Assembly: GCF_016892705.1 (NCBI RefSeq)
Contig: NZ_JAFEMB010000001.1
Span: forward strand, 1,116,001 to 1,180,000
Direction of reading: 5' to 3'
DNA length: 64,000 nt
Source: Microvirga pudoricolor
Lineage (GTDB): Bacteria > Pseudomonadota > Alphaproteobacteria > Rhizobiales > Beijerinckiaceae
Part shown: piece after piece, positions 15,655 to 27,263 of the stretch
Numbering within the stretch: position 1 is the stretch's first letter
Layout: every line of letters begins with the position of its first letter
The notes under the pieces: generated by a model
Told to the model about the DNA's origin: nothing
Database searches by the model: none
What the model saw: the letters and a program-made list of their open reading frames with translations, nothing else
Program-made: the position numbers and the translations under genes

Positions 15655-17172
15655 TCAGAAGAACCCGAGCGCCTTGTTGCTGTAGCTGACCAGCAAGTTC
15701 TTGGTCTGCTGGTAGTGGTCCAGCATCATCTTGTGGGTCTCGCGCCCGATGCCGGATTGCTTGTAGCCGCCGAAGGCCGCGTGGGCCGGATAGGCGTGAT
15801 AGCAGTTCGTCCAGACGCGGCCCGCCTGAATGGCGCGGCCGAAGCGGTAGGCGCGGTTGCCGTTGCGGGTCCACACGCCCGCGCCGAGGCCGTAGAGCGT
15901 GTCGTTGGCGATGGCGAGCGCCTCGTCCTCGTCCTTGAAGGTCGTGACCGACACGACGGGGCCGAAGATCTCCTCCTGGAACACGCGCATCTTGTTGTGG
16001 CCCTTGAACACCGTGGGCTTCACGTAGAACCCGCCTTCCAGGTCGCCGGACAGCACGTTGCGCTCGCCGCCCGTGAGAACCTCGGCGCCTTCCTGGCGGC
16101 CGATATCCATGTAGCTCAGGATCTTCTCGAGCTGTTCGCTGGAGGCCTGCGCGCCCACCATGGTAGAGGGATCGAGCGGATTGCCTTGCTTGATGGCGTT
16201 CACGCGCTTGAGCGCCTTGTCCATGAACCGGTCGTAGATCGATTCCTGAATCAGTGCGCGGCTCGGGCAGGTGCAGACCTCGCCCTGGTTGAGGGCGAAC
16301 ATCACGAAGCCTTCGACAGCCTTGTCGAGGTAATCGTCGTCGTCCATTGTCACGTCGTCGAAGAAGATGTTGGGTGACTTGCCGCCGAGTTCGAGCGTCA
16401 CGGGGATCAGGTTCTGGCTGGCATATTGCATGATCAGCCGGCCCGTCGTGGTCTCGCCCGTGAAGGCGATCTTGGCGATGCGCGGGTTCGACGCCAGGGG
16501 CTTGCCGGCCTCCAGCCCGAAGCCGTTCACGATGTTGAGCACGCCCGGCGGCAGCAGGTCCGCGACCAGTTCGGCCCAGACGAGGATCGAGGCGGGTGTC
16601 TGCTCGGCGGGCTTGAGCACCACGCAATTGCCGGCCGCCAGCGCGGGCGCGAGCTTCCAGGTTGCCATGAGGATGGGGAAGTTCCACGGGATGATCTGTC
16701 CGACCACGCCCAGCGGCTCATGGAAATGGTACGCCACGGTATCGTTGTCGATCTGGGCGATGGAGCCTTCCTGCGCCCGGATGCAGCCCGCGAAGTAGCG
16801 GAAATGGTCGATGGCGAGCGGAATGTCGGCGGCGGTCGTTTCGCGGATCGGCTTGCCGTTGTCCCAGGTCTCGGCCAGCGCCAGGGTGTCGAGGTTGTCC
16901 TCCATGCGGTCGGCGATGAGGTTGAGGATGCGGGCGCGCTCGCCGGGTGCGGACTGGCCCCAGGCGTCCTTGGCGGCGTGGGCGGCGTCCAGCGCGCGCT
17001 CGATGTCCTCCTTGTCGGAGCGGGCGACCTCGCACACCACCCGGCCCGTGATCGGCGAGGTGTTCTCGAAATAGCGTCCCGATACCGGCTCGACCCATTG
17101 GCCGCCGATGAAGTTGCCGTAGCGCGCCTTGAAGGGCGCCTTCGACACGGTCAGGAATTCCGGCTTGTTCAT
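15655..17172 (-). CDS. NAD-dependent aldehyde dehydrogenase (AldA/ExaC/AcoD type)
   Basis: 505 residues. It oxidises aldehydes, probably acetaldehyde, to acids with NAD. Visible motifs are [39 protein letters not shown], and [12 protein letters not shown] with the general-base Glu. The catalytic site [11 protein letters not shown] places Cys300 as nucleophile, and [10 protein letters not shown] follows. The sequence form ([22 protein letters not shown]) matches the acetaldehyde dehydrogenase II/ExaC group often controlled by AcoR. The strong site AGGGAGGA precedes the ATG, and a sigma-54 promoter lies 34 bp upstream. It is divergent from the AcoR-like activator. Confidence 0.95.
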   Translation of the reverse strand: MNKPEFLTVSKAPFKARYGNFIGGQWVEPVSGRYFENTSPITGRVVCEVARSDKEDIERALDAAHAAKDAWGQSAPGERARILNLIADRMEDNLDTLALAETWDNGKPIRETTAADIPLAIDHFRYFAGCIRAQEGSIAQIDNDTVAYHFHEPLGVVGQIIPWNFPILMATWKLAPALAAGNCVVLKPAEQTPASILVWAELVADLLPPGVLNIVNGFGLEAGKPLASNPRIAKIAFTGETTTGRLIMQYASQNLIPVTLELGGKSPNIFFDDVTMDDDDYLDKAVEGFVMFALNQGEVCTCPSRALIQESIYDRFMDKALKRVNAIKQGNPLDPSTMVGAQASSEQLEKILSYMDIGRQEGAEVLTGGERNVLSGDLEGGFYVKPTVFKGHNKMRVFQEEIFGPVVSVTTFKDEDEALAIANDTLYGLGAGVWTRNGNRAYRFGRAIQAGRVWTNCYHAYPAHAAFGGYKQSGIGRETHKMMLDHYQQTKNLLVSYSNKALGFF

Positions 17173-17205
17173 GGTGATCCTCCCTTTTTAAACCGAAACC
17201 CACTC

Positions 17206-17222
17206 TGCAACGCCCATGCCAA
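17206..17222 (-). promoter_or_regulatory. Sigma-54 (-24/-12) promoter of the aldehyde dehydrogenase gene
   Basis: Read on the minus strand, TTGGCATGGGCGTTGCA has the invariant GG and GC exactly 10 nt apart and matches the consensus TGGCAY-N5-TTGCA very well. Its start point would fall about 20 bp before the aldehyde dehydrogenase start codon. Confidence 0.85.
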
Positions 17223-17354
17223 ACGGTGGCATCGGCGTGCAGCAATCGTCGCTGCAATGCGGCAAGTGCCTGACGGGGCGACAAAGTCGTCACGCGGTTG
17301 AGAGGTGCATTCGGCGCGGCATCGGGTAAGCTGTCGTCAAGAAACAGCCCGGCC

Positions 17355-17399
17355 TGTCGCGGGATGCGACAGCCGCGACACCTGTCGCGGATTGCGACG
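17355..17399. promoter_or_regulatory. Two upstream activator dyads (probable AcoR-type enhancer)
   Basis: Site 1 is TGTCGC-N5-GCGACA (17355-17371, perfect). Site 2 is TGTCGC-N5-GCGACG (17383-17399, one mismatch). The sites start 28 bp apart and lie about 135-175 bp upstream of the -24 element, the normal distance for a sigma-54 enhancer. They also lie just before the activator's own start codon, so autoregulation is possible. Confidence 0.75.
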
Positions 17400-17426
17400 G
17401 CCCCGGGGACATTCTGGGAGGACGAC

Positions 17427-19304
17427 ATGGTTTCCGCCGATGCGATCCTGACCGCGCGCCGCCAGTTCTTTTCGAGCGGCACCGTTTCCGGCAACCTGAT
17501 CCCGCGCCCGATCCTGCGCTCCTGGTCCCGCTGCGCCGCGCAAGGCCTGCGGGGGGCGGCCGCGCCCCGGATCGAGCCGCTCACGGCCCCGGAGATCACC
17601 GCCGCTACGGAACCCATGGAGTCCTTCCGGCGCTTCTGCCGCCCGGAGATCGAGGCGCTGCATGCGGACGCGGAGGCCACCGACAGCATCGTGATCCTCA
17701 CCGATGCGCGCGGCGTGGTGCTCGACACGGTTGGGAGCTCGACCTTCGCCCGCCAGGCCGCCCGCGTCACCTTGAGGCCCGGCATGCCCTGGGACGAGGC
17801 CGCAACAGGCACCAATGCCATCGGGACCGCCCTGGCGGAGCGCGCGCCCATCGCGGTGCGCGGGGCCGAGCATTACTTCGAGTGCAATCGCATTCTCACC
17901 TGCTCGGCCGCACCCATCTTCGGCCCGCGGGGCGAGGTGGTGGGTGTGCTCGACCTGTCGGGCCCGGCGGACAAGCATCAGGATTACGCGCTCGGCCTCG
18001 TGCGGCTCGCCGCCGAGCAGATCGAGCACCGCCTGTTCGAACGCGGGTTCGAGCATTGCGAGCGCATCCGCCTGCATCACGATCCCGCCATGCTGGGCAC
18101 CGCGCGGGAGGGCGTGCTCGTGTTCGAGGACGGACGCCTGATCGCCGCCAACCGCCACGGCCTGCATCTCGCCGGCCTGACGGCGGAGGCCTTCGACCGG
18201 GCGAGCTGGTCGGAGATTTTCCGCGACCGGCTGGGCGCGTTTGCCGACGGAGGCCAGCTGCGCCATCGCGGCGGCGCGCTGCTGCACGGGCGGCTGGAGG
18301 AAGCGAGGTCGAAGCCTCGCTCCGTCCCGGCTCCCCCGCCCCTGCGACAGGCCCGGCCAGGCCGGTCTCCCGACATCCGGCCGGTGTTCGGGCCCCGGAC
18401 GGCGGAGGACCTGGCCCGGACCGTCCGCCTGATCGACGCGGACGTGCCCGTTCTGGTGACGGGCGAGACCGGCTCCGGCAAGGAGGTGTTCGCCCGCGCC
18501 GCCCACGCGGGCAGTTCGCGGGCCGCCAGGCCGTTCGTGGCGGTCAACTGCGCGGCCCTGCCCGAATCCCTCATGGAATCGGAACTCTTCGGCTACGAGG
18601 CCGGGGCCTTCACGGGGGCGCGGGCGCGGGGTCAGAGGGGCATGCTGCGGGAAGCCGAGGGCGGCATGCTGTTCCTGGACGAGATCGGCGACATGCCCCT
18701 GCCTCTCCAGACACGCCTGCTCCGGGTGCTCCAGGAGCGCGAGGTGGTGCCCCTCGGCAACGGCCGGCCGGTTGCGGTCGACTTCGCCCTCGTCTGCGCC
18801 ACCAACCGGAACCTGAACCGCCTCGTGGAAGAGGGCGCGTTCCGGGCCGACCTCTACTTCCGCATCGCCCCCTACACGGTCGCCATGCAGCCCCTGAGCG
18901 CCCTGCCGGACCGGGCGGGCCTCATCGTGCATCTCTGGGACCAGATGGGCGGGCCGGCGCGGGGAATCGCCCTGGGGCCCGATTGCCTGGCCCGGCTGGC
19001 GGCGCATAACTGGCCCGGCAACTACCGTCAGCTCGTGGGCTGCCTGCGGGCCATGTTGGCCTTGGGCGAGACCGGATGCATGCTGGGAGCCGAGGCCCTG
19101 CCTCTCGACCTGCGGGACGCCCGCCCCCGGGAGCCCGCCGCCCGCGCCGCCGCGACGGACTCCCTCGACGGCATCGCCCGGCAGGCCATGCGGGAGGCCG
19201 TGGAGGCGGCAGGCGGCAACGTCACCCTGGCCGCCAAGCGGCTCGGGATCAACCGCAGCACCCTCTACCGGCGGCTCCTGAGCCCGTCCGACCGGAGGCA
19301 TTGA
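17427..19304 (+). CDS. acoR: Sigma-54-dependent AcoR-type transcriptional activator
   Basis: 625 residues. An N-terminal GAF-type sensor (about 70-210; [30 protein letters not shown]) has the AcoR-family pattern. A PAS-like linker follows. The AAA+ domain has Walker A GETGSGKE at residue 346, the sigma-54 contact loop GAFTGA at 393-398, and Walker [12 protein letters not shown]-terminal Fis-type helix-turn-helix ([21 protein letters not shown]) binds the enhancer. GGGAGG precedes the ATG at 17427. It is divergent from the aldehyde dehydrogenase, its likely target. The ligand may be acetoin, an alcohol or an aldehyde. Confidence 0.92.
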   Translation: MVSADAILTARRQFFSSGTVSGNLIPRPILRSWSRCAAQGLRGAAAPRIEPLTAPEITAATEPMESFRRFCRPEIEALHADAEATDSIVILTDARGVVLDTVGSSTFARQAARVTLRPGMPWDEAATGTNAIGTALAERAPIAVRGAEHYFECNRILTCSAAPIFGPRGEVVGVLDLSGPADKHQDYALGLVRLAAEQIEHRLFERGFEHCERIRLHHDPAMLGTAREGVLVFEDGRLIAANRHGLHLAGLTAEAFDRASWSEIFRDRLGAFADGGQLRHRGGALLHGRLEEARSKPRSVPAPPPLRQARPGRSPDIRPVFGPRTAEDLARTVRLIDADVPVLVTGETGSGKEVFARAAHAGSSRAARPFVAVNCAALPESLMESELFGYEAGAFTGARARGQRGMLREAEGGMLFLDEIGDMPLPLQTRLLRVLQEREVVPLGNGRPVAVDFALVCATNRNLNRLVEEGAFRADLYFRIAPYTVAMQPLSALPDRAGLIVHLWDQMGGPARGIALGPDCLARLAAHNWPGNYRQLVGCLRAMLALGETGCMLGAEALPLDLRDARPREPAARAAATDSLDGIARQAMREAVEAAGGNVTLAAKRLGINRSTLYRRLLSPSDRRH

Positions 19305-19484
19305 GGTCTCTCGCGTGACGCCCGGCGGCCGAAAGCAGGGCATGACCCGAACGGGTCTCGGAACCGCAGGCAGAGCCAACGGTTTCCAACCCCGGCTTGA
19401 CTTGCGGGCCTCAAATCGCCAGTGTCCGCGCGCCCGGCGGGGCTGGTGAGGTCCGCGCCGGTTTTTCGTTTTTGACGGACCCTG

Positions 19485-20438
19485 ATGCGCAGCTATCTCG
19501 ATTTCGAAAAGCCCGTCGCCGAACTGGAAGCCAAGGTCGAAGAGCTTCGGGCGCTGGGCGAGAACCGCGACGCCGTCTCCATCGCGGACGACATTTCCCG
19601 GCTCGAGGTGAAGGCCTCGGATGCCTTGAAGGATCTCTACTCCAAGCTGACGCCCTGGCAGAAGACCCTGGTGGCGCGCCATCCGCAGCGGCCGCATTTC
19701 GTGGATTACTGCGCCGGCCTGATCACCGATTTCACCCCCCTGGCGGGCGACCGGAAGTTCGCCGAGGACGAGGCCATCGTGGGCGGGTTCGGCCGGTTCC
19801 GAGGCCAGGCCGTCTGCGTGCTGGGCCAGGAGAAGGGCTCCACCACCGAGGCGCGCATCCGGCATAATTTCGGCATGGCCCGGCCCGAGGGATACCGCAA
19901 GGCCGTGCGTCTGATGGAACTGGCCGACCGCTTCGAGCTGCCGGTCCTGTCCTTCGTGGACACGGCGGGCGCCTATCCGGGCATCGAGGCGGAGGAGCGC
20001 GGCCAGGCCGAGGCCATCGCCCGCTCGACGGAGGCCCAGCTCGGCCTCGGCGTGCCCAACGTCTCCGTGGTCATCGGCGAGGGCGGATCGGGCGGCGCCA
20101 TCGCGATCGCCACCGCCAACAAGGTGCTGATGATGGAGCACGCCATCTACAGCGTGATCTCCCCCGAGGGCGCGGCCTCGATCCTGTGGCGCGACTCGGC
20201 CAAGGCCCAGGAAGCGGCCACGAACATGAAGATCACCGCCCAGGACCTGCTGCGGCTCGGCGTGATCGACGGGATCATCCCGGAGCCCATGGGCGGCGCC
20301 CACCGGGACCCGGAGGCCGCCATCGCGGCCACCGGCGACGCCATCGAGGAAGCCCTCCAGGACCTCAACAACATGGGCCCGGCGGAGCTGCGCGATCACC
20401 GCGCCGAGAAATTCCTCAACATCGGCCGCAAGCTCTAG
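19485..20438 (+). CDS. accA: Acetyl-CoA carboxylase carboxyltransferase subunit alpha
   Basis: 317 residues. With AccD it transfers the carboxyl group from biotin to acetyl-CoA, giving malonyl-CoA for fatty acid synthesis. Visible motifs are the N-terminal coiled segment [67 protein letters not shown] and [15 protein letters not shown]. The length is that of E. coli AccA. It is a single gene between the AcoR-like gene and a convergent CDF exporter. A CCTGGG/CCCAGG hairpin follows the stop without a T run. Confidence 0.97.
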   Translation: MRSYLDFEKPVAELEAKVEELRALGENRDAVSIADDISRLEVKASDALKDLYSKLTPWQKTLVARHPQRPHFVDYCAGLITDFTPLAGDRKFAEDEAIVGGFGRFRGQAVCVLGQEKGSTTEARIRHNFGMARPEGYRKAVRLMELADRFELPVLSFVDTAGAYPGIEAEERGQAEAIARSTEAQLGLGVPNVSVVIGEGGSGGAIAIATANKVLMMEHAIYSVISPEGAASILWRDSAKAQEAATNMKITAQDLLRLGVIDGIIPEPMGGAHRDPEAAIAATGDAIEEALQDLNNMGPAELRDHRAEKFLNIGRKL

Positions 20439-20497
20439 GGCCCTGGGATCAACGGCCCAGGATTCTACGGCGAAGGGCCGCTTCCCTTGCGGAGGCT

Positions 20498-21412
20498 CTA
20501 GACCCAGCGCTTGTCGGCGGTGAAATCCACCGTCAGCCAGTAGCCGGGGCTCAGGCCCCCCATGGCGTCCGCGATCTCGGCCCGGATCGCGTCCAGCTCC
20601 TCGAACGACCGCCGGACGTCCCCGGACGGGGCCACCAGGCCGATTTCGATGAACTGCTGGCGGCCCGAACGCATGACGTGGGAGCTGAAGTCGCTGAAAC
20701 CGTGGCGCTGCGCCACCGCCTCGGCCACCGCCCGCACATGCCGGTCGAGCTCCGGGGGTGCGATCTGCAGGATCTCCTTGCCGCAGCGCCAGACCGTCAG
20801 GAGCGGAAACGGCAGGAGGCCCAGGGCCACCACCAGCAAGATGATCGAGTCCACGTAAGGCGCGTAGACACGGGCCTCCGTGCCGGACAGGGCGCCCCCG
20901 ATCATGAAGCTGACGCACAGCCCCAGGCTCAGCACGGCGCCCATGAACCAGGCGCGGGCGTCGAGGTCGAGAAGCTGCGAACCGAGGCTGCGCCCCTTTC
21001 GCCGGATGTAGACGAAGAGCCCCAGGCTCAGCACGCCGCTCGCCGCCGAGTAGATCGCTCCGGCCTGGAACTGAACCTGGCGCCCGCCCACGATCAGGCC
21101 GTTCAGGGCATCCACGAAGGCGTACAGGCACGCGAAGGTCAGGATCAGGCCGTTGAGCCCGGCCAGCATGGGCTCGAGATGCCAGTACCCGTATTGGAAA
21201 CGGCTGTCGTCGCCGCGGGCGATGAGGCGCGCGGCCAGGAGCGCCACCCCCGTCATGCCGGCGTCGATGATCTCGTAGAACCCGTCGAACACGATGGCTT
21301 TGGAGCTGATGAAAAGCCCCAGCGAAATGCTGGCCAGGGACGACAGCAGGGTGAAAACGATCGATGTCTTAAGGATTTTCTGTTCGGCAATGCTTTGACT
21401 CGTCTGCGCCAT
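20498..21412 (-). CDS. Cation diffusion facilitator (CDF) family transporter
   Basis: 304 residues. An inner-membrane exporter of divalent metals driven by protons. The first helices carry SIVFTLLSSLASISLGLF and FDGFYEIIDAGMTGVALLAARL, with the Asp residues expected in helix II. Further helices follow (FACLYAFVDALNGLIVGG, FMGAVLSLGLCVSFMIGG with D upstream), then a cytosolic C-terminal ferredoxin-like domain. The long upstream reading frame is untypical, and the ATG at 21412 starts a normal N-terminus. The metal is unknown. It is divergent from the L,D-transpeptidase gene. Confidence 0.85.
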   Translation of the reverse strand: MAQTSQSIAEQKILKTSIVFTLLSSLASISLGLFISSKAIVFDGFYEIIDAGMTGVALLAARLIARGDDSRFQYGYWHLEPMLAGLNGLILTFACLYAFVDALNGLIVGGRQVQFQAGAIYSAASGVLSLGLFVYIRRKGRSLGSQLLDLDARAWFMGAVLSLGLCVSFMIGGALSGTEARVYAPYVDSIILLVVALGLLPFPLLTVWRCGKEILQIAPPELDRHVRAVAEAVAQRHGFSDFSSHVMRSGRQQFIEIGLVAPSGDVRRSFEELDAIRAEIADAMGGLSPGYWLTVDFTADKRWV

Positions 21413-21705
21413 CCGCCACCTTTGAAGGGCCTCCGCAGGACGGGAGATATGGCGTCGCGCGACGGGTTCCAGGGTGTCGCGCGGCAGGGCGTCGCAGGGG
21501 CGGGATAGGCGCGCGACAAGGGCTAGGGATGGGCGATCACGGAGCCGTGACCGGGGGAAAAGCCGGTGAAAGAGCCCTTCCGGAACGCAGTGGAACCTCG
21601 TAACGCCCAGCTTGCGGTAAGGGCGAGTTAAGGTTATGGGTTTAGGGCTACAGGGGAACTGTCCGGCGCCAATGACCGGGCAGATCAAAGATTGCGGGGT
21701 CCCCC
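21413..21705. other. 293-bp divergent intergenic region, CDF / L,D-transpeptidase
   Basis: No gene is visible. The region contains short G-rich segments and one stretch (21530-21600) with GGGGGAAAAGCCGGTGAAA that loosely resembles part of a riboswitch, but no complete fold is recognisable. The promoters for both flanking genes must lie here, but I cannot place them. Confidence 0.4.
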
Positions 21706-23067
21706 ATGATGAAGCGTTTCGCAATGGCGGCGAGCCTGACGCTTGCGCTCGCGGCCTGCCAGGATGAAAGCTTTACGCGCAGCTCGACACGCCACCTGAC
21801 GCCCATTCCGGCCGCCACCATGTCGCTGATGGCCGAGAAGGGCATGTCCAAGAGCGACCCCATCCTGATCCGTTCCTACAAGAAGGAAGCGGAGATGGAG
21901 GTCTGGAAGCGGGGTTCCAACGGCCGCTACGCGCTGCTCAAGACCTATCCGATCTGCCGCTGGTCGGGCCAGCTCGGCCCGAAGGTCAAGGAAGGCGACC
22001 GCCAGGCGCCCGAGGGCTTCTACACGGTCTCGGCCGGGCAGATGAACCCGAATTCGGCCTATTATCTGTCGTTCGACACCGGCTTCCCCAATGCCTATGA
22101 CCGGTCCTTCGGCCGCAGCGGCAGCGCCCTGATGGTGCACGGCTCGTGCTCGTCGCGCGGCTGCTTCGCCATGACGGACCAGAACATCGCCGAGATCTAC
22201 GCCCTCGCCCGCGACGCCATGGCGAGCGGTCAGCGCGGCTTCCAGTTCCAGTCCTATCCGTTCCGCATGACGGCCAAGAACCTGGCCCAGCACCGGATGG
22301 ACCCGAACATCGCCTTTTGGAAGAACCTGAAGGAAGGCTCCGATTATTTCGAGGTCACCAAGGACGAGCCCCGGGTGGCCGTCTCCGAGCGGCGCTACGT
22401 GTTCAACATGGACCCCTCGGCGGAGTCCGCCGTCGCGGCCAAGTCCCAGCAGGACGAGCGCGCGGTGGCGGAACTCGTCTCCGGCGGCACGAAGCCGATC
22501 CGCCTCGTCTATCATGACGGCGGCTCGCACGAGTCCTTCCGCACGGCCTTCGCCAATTCCACGGACGGCAGCGGATCCCTCGTGGTCGATGCCCGCATGC
22601 GCGACCGGTACGGCGACGTGAGCCGCCCCGAGGGCCTGTCCTCCGGCCCGCAGGAAATCGCCATGGACGGCAGCGACAGCACCAAGCCCGCCGCCCTGCC
22701 CTCGACGGTCCTGGCCTACACGGCCGCCAAGACGGCTCCTGTCACGGCACCGGCCTCCGCGCCGGCGGCCCCCGAGGTGAAGGTTGCGGCGGCTCCCGCC
22801 GCCGTAGCGCCCGCCGCGCCGGCCGAGGCTCCCGCCTCCGGTTCGACCGGCGCCCCGTTCTACAAGCGCATGTTCAACGGCATCGGCGACCTGTTCTCGT
22901 CTTCGTCCGTCTCCCAGCCGGAGACCGAGACCGCCCAGGTCTCGCCGTCGGTCTCCGAGGCGCCCCTGCCGCCCCAGCGCGGCACCGTGGTCAAGCCGCA
23001 GGCCTCGGCCCCGACCCTGCAGAAGCGGGTCCAGGCCACCTCGGTCACCGTGGCGGTGGCCAACTGA
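21706..23067 (+). CDS. L,D-transpeptidase (YkuD/YafK-like) lipoprotein with Ala/Pro-rich tail
   Basis: 453 residues. A lipoprotein signal ends in LALAACQDE, with the lipobox Cys near residue 20. The catalytic domain shows KKEAEMEVWKR, YPICRWSGQLGPK, Q-A-P-E-G-F-Y and the active motif HGSCSSRGCFAM (His145, Cys153). By family knowledge it cross-links or anchors peptidoglycan through L,D linkages. Residues ~330-453 are low-complexity Ala/Pro/Ser with a short FYKRMFNGIGDLF segment, perhaps a flexible spacer through the wall. A second ATG lies one codon downstream. A terminator follows. Confidence 0.88.
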   Translation: MMKRFAMAASLTLALAACQDESFTRSSTRHLTPIPAATMSLMAEKGMSKSDPILIRSYKKEAEMEVWKRGSNGRYALLKTYPICRWSGQLGPKVKEGDRQAPEGFYTVSAGQMNPNSAYYLSFDTGFPNAYDRSFGRSGSALMVHGSCSSRGCFAMTDQNIAEIYALARDAMASGQRGFQFQSYPFRMTAKNLAQHRMDPNIAFWKNLKEGSDYFEVTKDEPRVAVSERRYVFNMDPSAESAVAAKSQQDERAVAELVSGGTKPIRLVYHDGGSHESFRTAFANSTDGSGSLVVDARMRDRYGDVSRPEGLSSGPQEIAMDGSDSTKPAALPSTVLAYTAAKTAPVTAPASAPAAPEVKVAAAPAAVAPAAPAEAPASGSTGAPFYKRMFNGIGDLFSSSSVSQPETETAQVSPSVSEAPLPPQRGTVVKPQASAPTLQKRVQATSVTVAVAN

Positions 23068-23096
23068 GCGCTCCTGCCCAGTTCCTCCTAACCTTC

Positions 23097-23121
23097 AAAG
23101 CCCGCCTTCGGCGGGCTTTTT
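23097..23121 (+). terminator. Terminator after the L,D-transpeptidase gene
   Basis: The stem AAAGCCCGCC / GGCGGGCTTT with a TTC loop is followed by TTTCTT. It is a classical intrinsic terminator. Confidence 0.92.
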
Positions 23122-23224
23122 CTTGGCCGTCCCTTCAGTCGCGGATTCGAGCGCAAGAGCCGGGATGCGGCTCCCTCCTGGCAGGGCCAGAGTGAGCGCA
23201 CGATATGAACCGGAGGAGCCAATC

Positions 23225-24304
<1,080 letters not shown>

Positions 24305-24316
24305 CGTCCCCTGCCC

Positions 24317-25078
24317 TCAGGGCCGGATCCACCCTGTCGCGAGGGCGCTGGCCCAGTCCTCGCGGCCGCTCTCCCGAGCCAGCCCTACCATCCGGCCGCT
24401 GTCATAGGGGACGTAACGGAAGCTGACGGCCCAACGTCCATGCCGCTTTTCCAGCACGGCGTAACAGGCATCGGGCGTCGCCGTCTGCATCACATGGGCA
24501 AACGGAGCGTCGTCGCTATAGGCCGGGCACCCGACGCTGCCGGGGCTCACGATGAGCCGTCCGTCGCGCAGCCGAAGCGCGCGGGGGATGTGGGTATGGC
24601 CGCACAGGATCAGCGCCGCGTCGATACCGTCCGCAATGGCCTCGATCCCGTCCGAAGGCTTCAGGGTCAGGGTGGCGCCGTTGGATGCCTCCTCCATCCA
24701 ATAGGCCGTGTCGCTGTCCGGGGTGCCGTGGCAGAGGAAGACATCGCGTCCGTAGCGGCCCGTCGCCGGCAGGCCGCGAAGCCATTCCAGATGGGCTGGA
24801 TCCAACTGCCGATGGGCTGCCCGGTCGGACGGTCCCATGGCGGAGGGCTCCATCTCGACGAGCCAGCGGTCGTGATTGCCGCGGATACACGCCATGTCTC
24901 GCGTCATGAGCAGATCGGCGACCTCCCGGGCCGCCAGGGGACCGCTCAGGTGATCGCCCAGGTTGACGATCGCCGTGATGCCGATCCGGTCGATATCGTC
25001 CAGGACCGCCCTCAGGGCGTCGCTGTTCCCGTGCACATCGGAGATGGCAGCAAACGTTTCGCTCGGCCTTGCCCTCAT
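24317..25078 (-). CDS. Metallophosphoesterase (YfcE/MJ0936-like)
   Basis: 253 residues. The calcineurin-like metal motifs are all present: AISDVHGN (D-x-H), NLGDHLSGP (G-D), IRGNHDRW (G-N-H-D), L-C-H-G-T-P and CGHTHIP. It is a cytosolic, probably dimetal phosphodiesterase or phosphatase of unknown substrate. The ATG at 25078 gives a normal start just before the first motif. It is divergent from the sensor kinase at 25285 with a 206-bp gap. It is not near any nucleotide pathway gene. Confidence 0.9.
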   Translation of the reverse strand: MRARPSETFAAISDVHGNSDALRAVLDDIDRIGITAIVNLGDHLSGPLAAREVADLLMTRDMACIRGNHDRWLVEMEPSAMGPSDRAAHRQLDPAHLEWLRGLPATGRYGRDVFLCHGTPDSDTAYWMEEASNGATLTLKPSDGIEAIADGIDAALILCGHTHIPRALRLRDGRLIVSPGSVGCPAYSDDAPFAHVMQTATPDACYAVLEKRHGRWAVSFRYVPYDSGRMVGLARESGREDWASALATGWIRP

Positions 25079-25284
25079 GCGGTCAGCGTAGCGCAACCGG
25101 GCGCCGACCGAAACCGTGTGGCCGCGCAGACCAATCGAAAGGAGACGACGCCGACCGGACGTCGGTTTCCGTCCCCCCGCGGGCTTCTCCGACCTTCGGA
25201 TCCGAGGGGTCCGACTAGGGATGATCACGCTTGAGTTGTTGGCCGGGATAGCTAGATATGCCGTAGCGAAAACAAGGGTGCGAC

Positions 25285-27243
25285 GTGAGGCGCGTAGACG
25301 TGACGGAACAGAAGGATCCGGGAAGCGAGGAGCGCCGCTTCCAGCTCCTCGTGGATGCGGTCACCGACTATGCCATCTACATGCTCGATCCGCAGGGCTA
25401 CATCACGAGCTGGAACTCCGGGGCGCAGCGATTCAAGGGATATCTCCCGCGCGAGATCATCGGCCAACATTTCTCGCGATTCTACACGGACGAAGACCGC
25501 GCCACGGATCTTCCCAAGCGCGCCCTTCGAACGGCCGCCCAGGAGGGCCGGTTCGAGCAGGAGGGCTGGCGCATCCGCAAGGACGGCACGCGCTTCTGGG
25601 CCCATGTGATCATCGATCCCATTCGCGATCCCGCCACGGGAGAGCTCATCGGCTTCGGCAAGGTCACGCGGGATATGACCGAGCGCAAGATCGCGCAGGA
25701 ATCGTTGCGGCGCAGCGAGGAACAGTTCCGCCTTCTCGTGCAGGGCGTGACGGATTACGCCATCTACATGCTCGACCCGGAGGGCCGGGTCAGCAACTGG
25801 AACACCGGCGCGCAGAGGATCAAGGGCTACACCGAGGACGAGATCGTCGGCCGGCACTTCTCTCAATTCTATACGCCCGAGGAGCGCGCGCTCGGACTGC
25901 CCGCCGTCTCCTTGCGCACGGCCGCCCAAGAGGGCCGGTTCGAGAAGGAAGGCTGGCGCGTGCGCAAGGACGGCACCCGCTTCTGGGCGGGCGTCGTCAT
26001 CGATCCCATCATCGGTCCGGACGGCACCCTCATCGGCTATGCCAAGATCACCCGCGACCTGACGGAGCGGCGCCAGACTCAGGAAGCCCTCGAGCAGGCC
26101 CGCAACGCCCTGTTCCAGTCCCAGAAGATGGAGGCGATCGGCCAGCTGACGGGCGGCATCGCGCACGACTTCAACAATCTGCTGACCGTGATCGTGAACG
26201 GGCTCGACCTGTTGTCCCGGCGCCTGGACGACCCCAAGGACATCAAGATCCTGGAGGGGATGCACCGGGCGGCCGAACGGGGCAGCAGCCTCAACCACCA
26301 GCTTCTCGCCTTCGCCCGCCGTCAGCCTCTCAAGCCCGAGATCGCCAACCCCAACGCGATCATCGCGGGCTTCGAGGCCGTGCTGCGACGGGCCGGCGGC
26401 GAGCGGGTTCACATGGAGCTGAGCCTCGCGCAGCGCCTGAGCCCCGTGAAGGTGGACATCCCGCAATTCGAAGCGGCTCTTCTCAACCTCGTGGTCAACG
26501 CGCGCGACGCCATGCCGGAGGGCGGCACCATCGCGCTCGCGTCCGGCAACGTGCAGCTCGACACGGTGCGGGCGCGCAAGCTCGGCCTGGAGCCGGGCCC
26601 CTACGTGTCAGTGGCGGTGACCGACACCGGATCGGGCATTCCGGACGAGCTGAAGAACCGTGTCTTCGAACCGTTCTTCACCACCAAGGAAGTGGGCAAG
26701 GGTACGGGCCTCGGCCTGAGCCAGGTCTATGGTTTCGTGACGCAATCGGGCGGACAGATCGAGATCGAGTCCGAGCTCGGCCACGGAACGCGCATGACCC
26801 TGCTGATCCCCGCGACCGACGCGGATGGCGAGATCGAGAATGGCGCTGCCGAGGATGACGACGCCCGCCCGGCGCGCAGCACCCTCGGCACCGCGCTGAT
26901 CGTCGAGGACCAGCCGGACGTTCTCGATATCGCTGTGCAGATTTTCGAGAGCTTAGGATACGATGTTCTAACCGCCATCAATGCCGCCGAGGCTCTCGAT
27001 GTGCTGCGCCAGGATGTCACGATCGACGTCCTCTTCTCCGACGTGGTGATGCCGGGCGATCGCAACGGCGTTGAGCTGGCTCGCGAGGCGAGGCGGATGC
27101 GCCCGGGCCTCAAGGTCCTGCTCGCCTCGGGCTATCCCATGTCGGCCCTCGACAAGGCGGATCTGTCGGAGGTCTCCTTCATCAGCAAGCCCTATCGCTG
27201 GACCGAGCTGGACGAGAAGCTGCGCGTCCTGCGCACTGGGTAG
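25285..27243 (+). CDS. Double-PAS hybrid histidine kinase with receiver domain
   Basis: 652 residues from a GTG start at 25285 (AAGGG upstream). A GTG at 25300 is an alternative, and no nearby ATG exists. Two PAS domains (about 10-130 and 145-260) are closely similar to each other ([16 protein letters not shown] in both). HisKA follows with phospho-acceptor His294 in [12 protein letters not shown]. The ATPase has [18 protein letters not shown] and [14 protein letters not shown]. The C-terminal receiver has VEDQPDVLD, Asp586 in FSDVVMP, and a late Lys in SKPYRW. There is no membrane segment, so the protein is cytosolic. The signal and target are unknown. Confidence 0.92.
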   Translation: MRRVDVTEQKDPGSEERRFQLLVDAVTDYAIYMLDPQGYITSWNSGAQRFKGYLPREIIGQHFSRFYTDEDRATDLPKRALRTAAQEGRFEQEGWRIRKDGTRFWAHVIIDPIRDPATGELIGFGKVTRDMTERKIAQESLRRSEEQFRLLVQGVTDYAIYMLDPEGRVSNWNTGAQRIKGYTEDEIVGRHFSQFYTPEERALGLPAVSLRTAAQEGRFEKEGWRVRKDGTRFWAGVVIDPIIGPDGTLIGYAKITRDLTERRQTQEALEQARNALFQSQKMEAIGQLTGGIAHDFNNLLTVIVNGLDLLSRRLDDPKDIKILEGMHRAAERGSSLNHQLLAFARRQPLKPEIANPNAIIAGFEAVLRRAGGERVHMELSLAQRLSPVKVDIPQFEAALLNLVVNARDAMPEGGTIALASGNVQLDTVRARKLGLEPGPYVSVAVTDTGSGIPDELKNRVFEPFFTTKEVGKGTGLGLSQVYGFVTQSGGQIEIESELGHGTRMTLLIPATDADGEIENGAAEDDDARPARSTLGTALIVEDQPDVLDIAVQIFESLGYDVLTAINAAEALDVLRQDVTIDVLFSDVVMPGDRNGVELAREARRMRPGLKVLLASGYPMSALDKADLSEVSFISKPYRWTELDEKLRVLRTG

Positions 27244-27263
27244 AGATATGAAGGCTATCGATT

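Noticed and set aside
17337..21131. A 1264-codon minus-strand open frame
   Set aside because: It is antisense to the AcoR-like gene, accA and part of the CDF gene. Its translation is Arg/Gly/Pro/Ala-rich without motifs, as expected for a shadow frame in GC-rich DNA.
21530..21600. Riboswitch-like words (GGTGAAA near GCC and GGGGAA segments)
   Set aside because: The conserved core and pairing of a cobalamin or other riboswitch could not be assembled, and the downstream gene is an L,D-transpeptidase.
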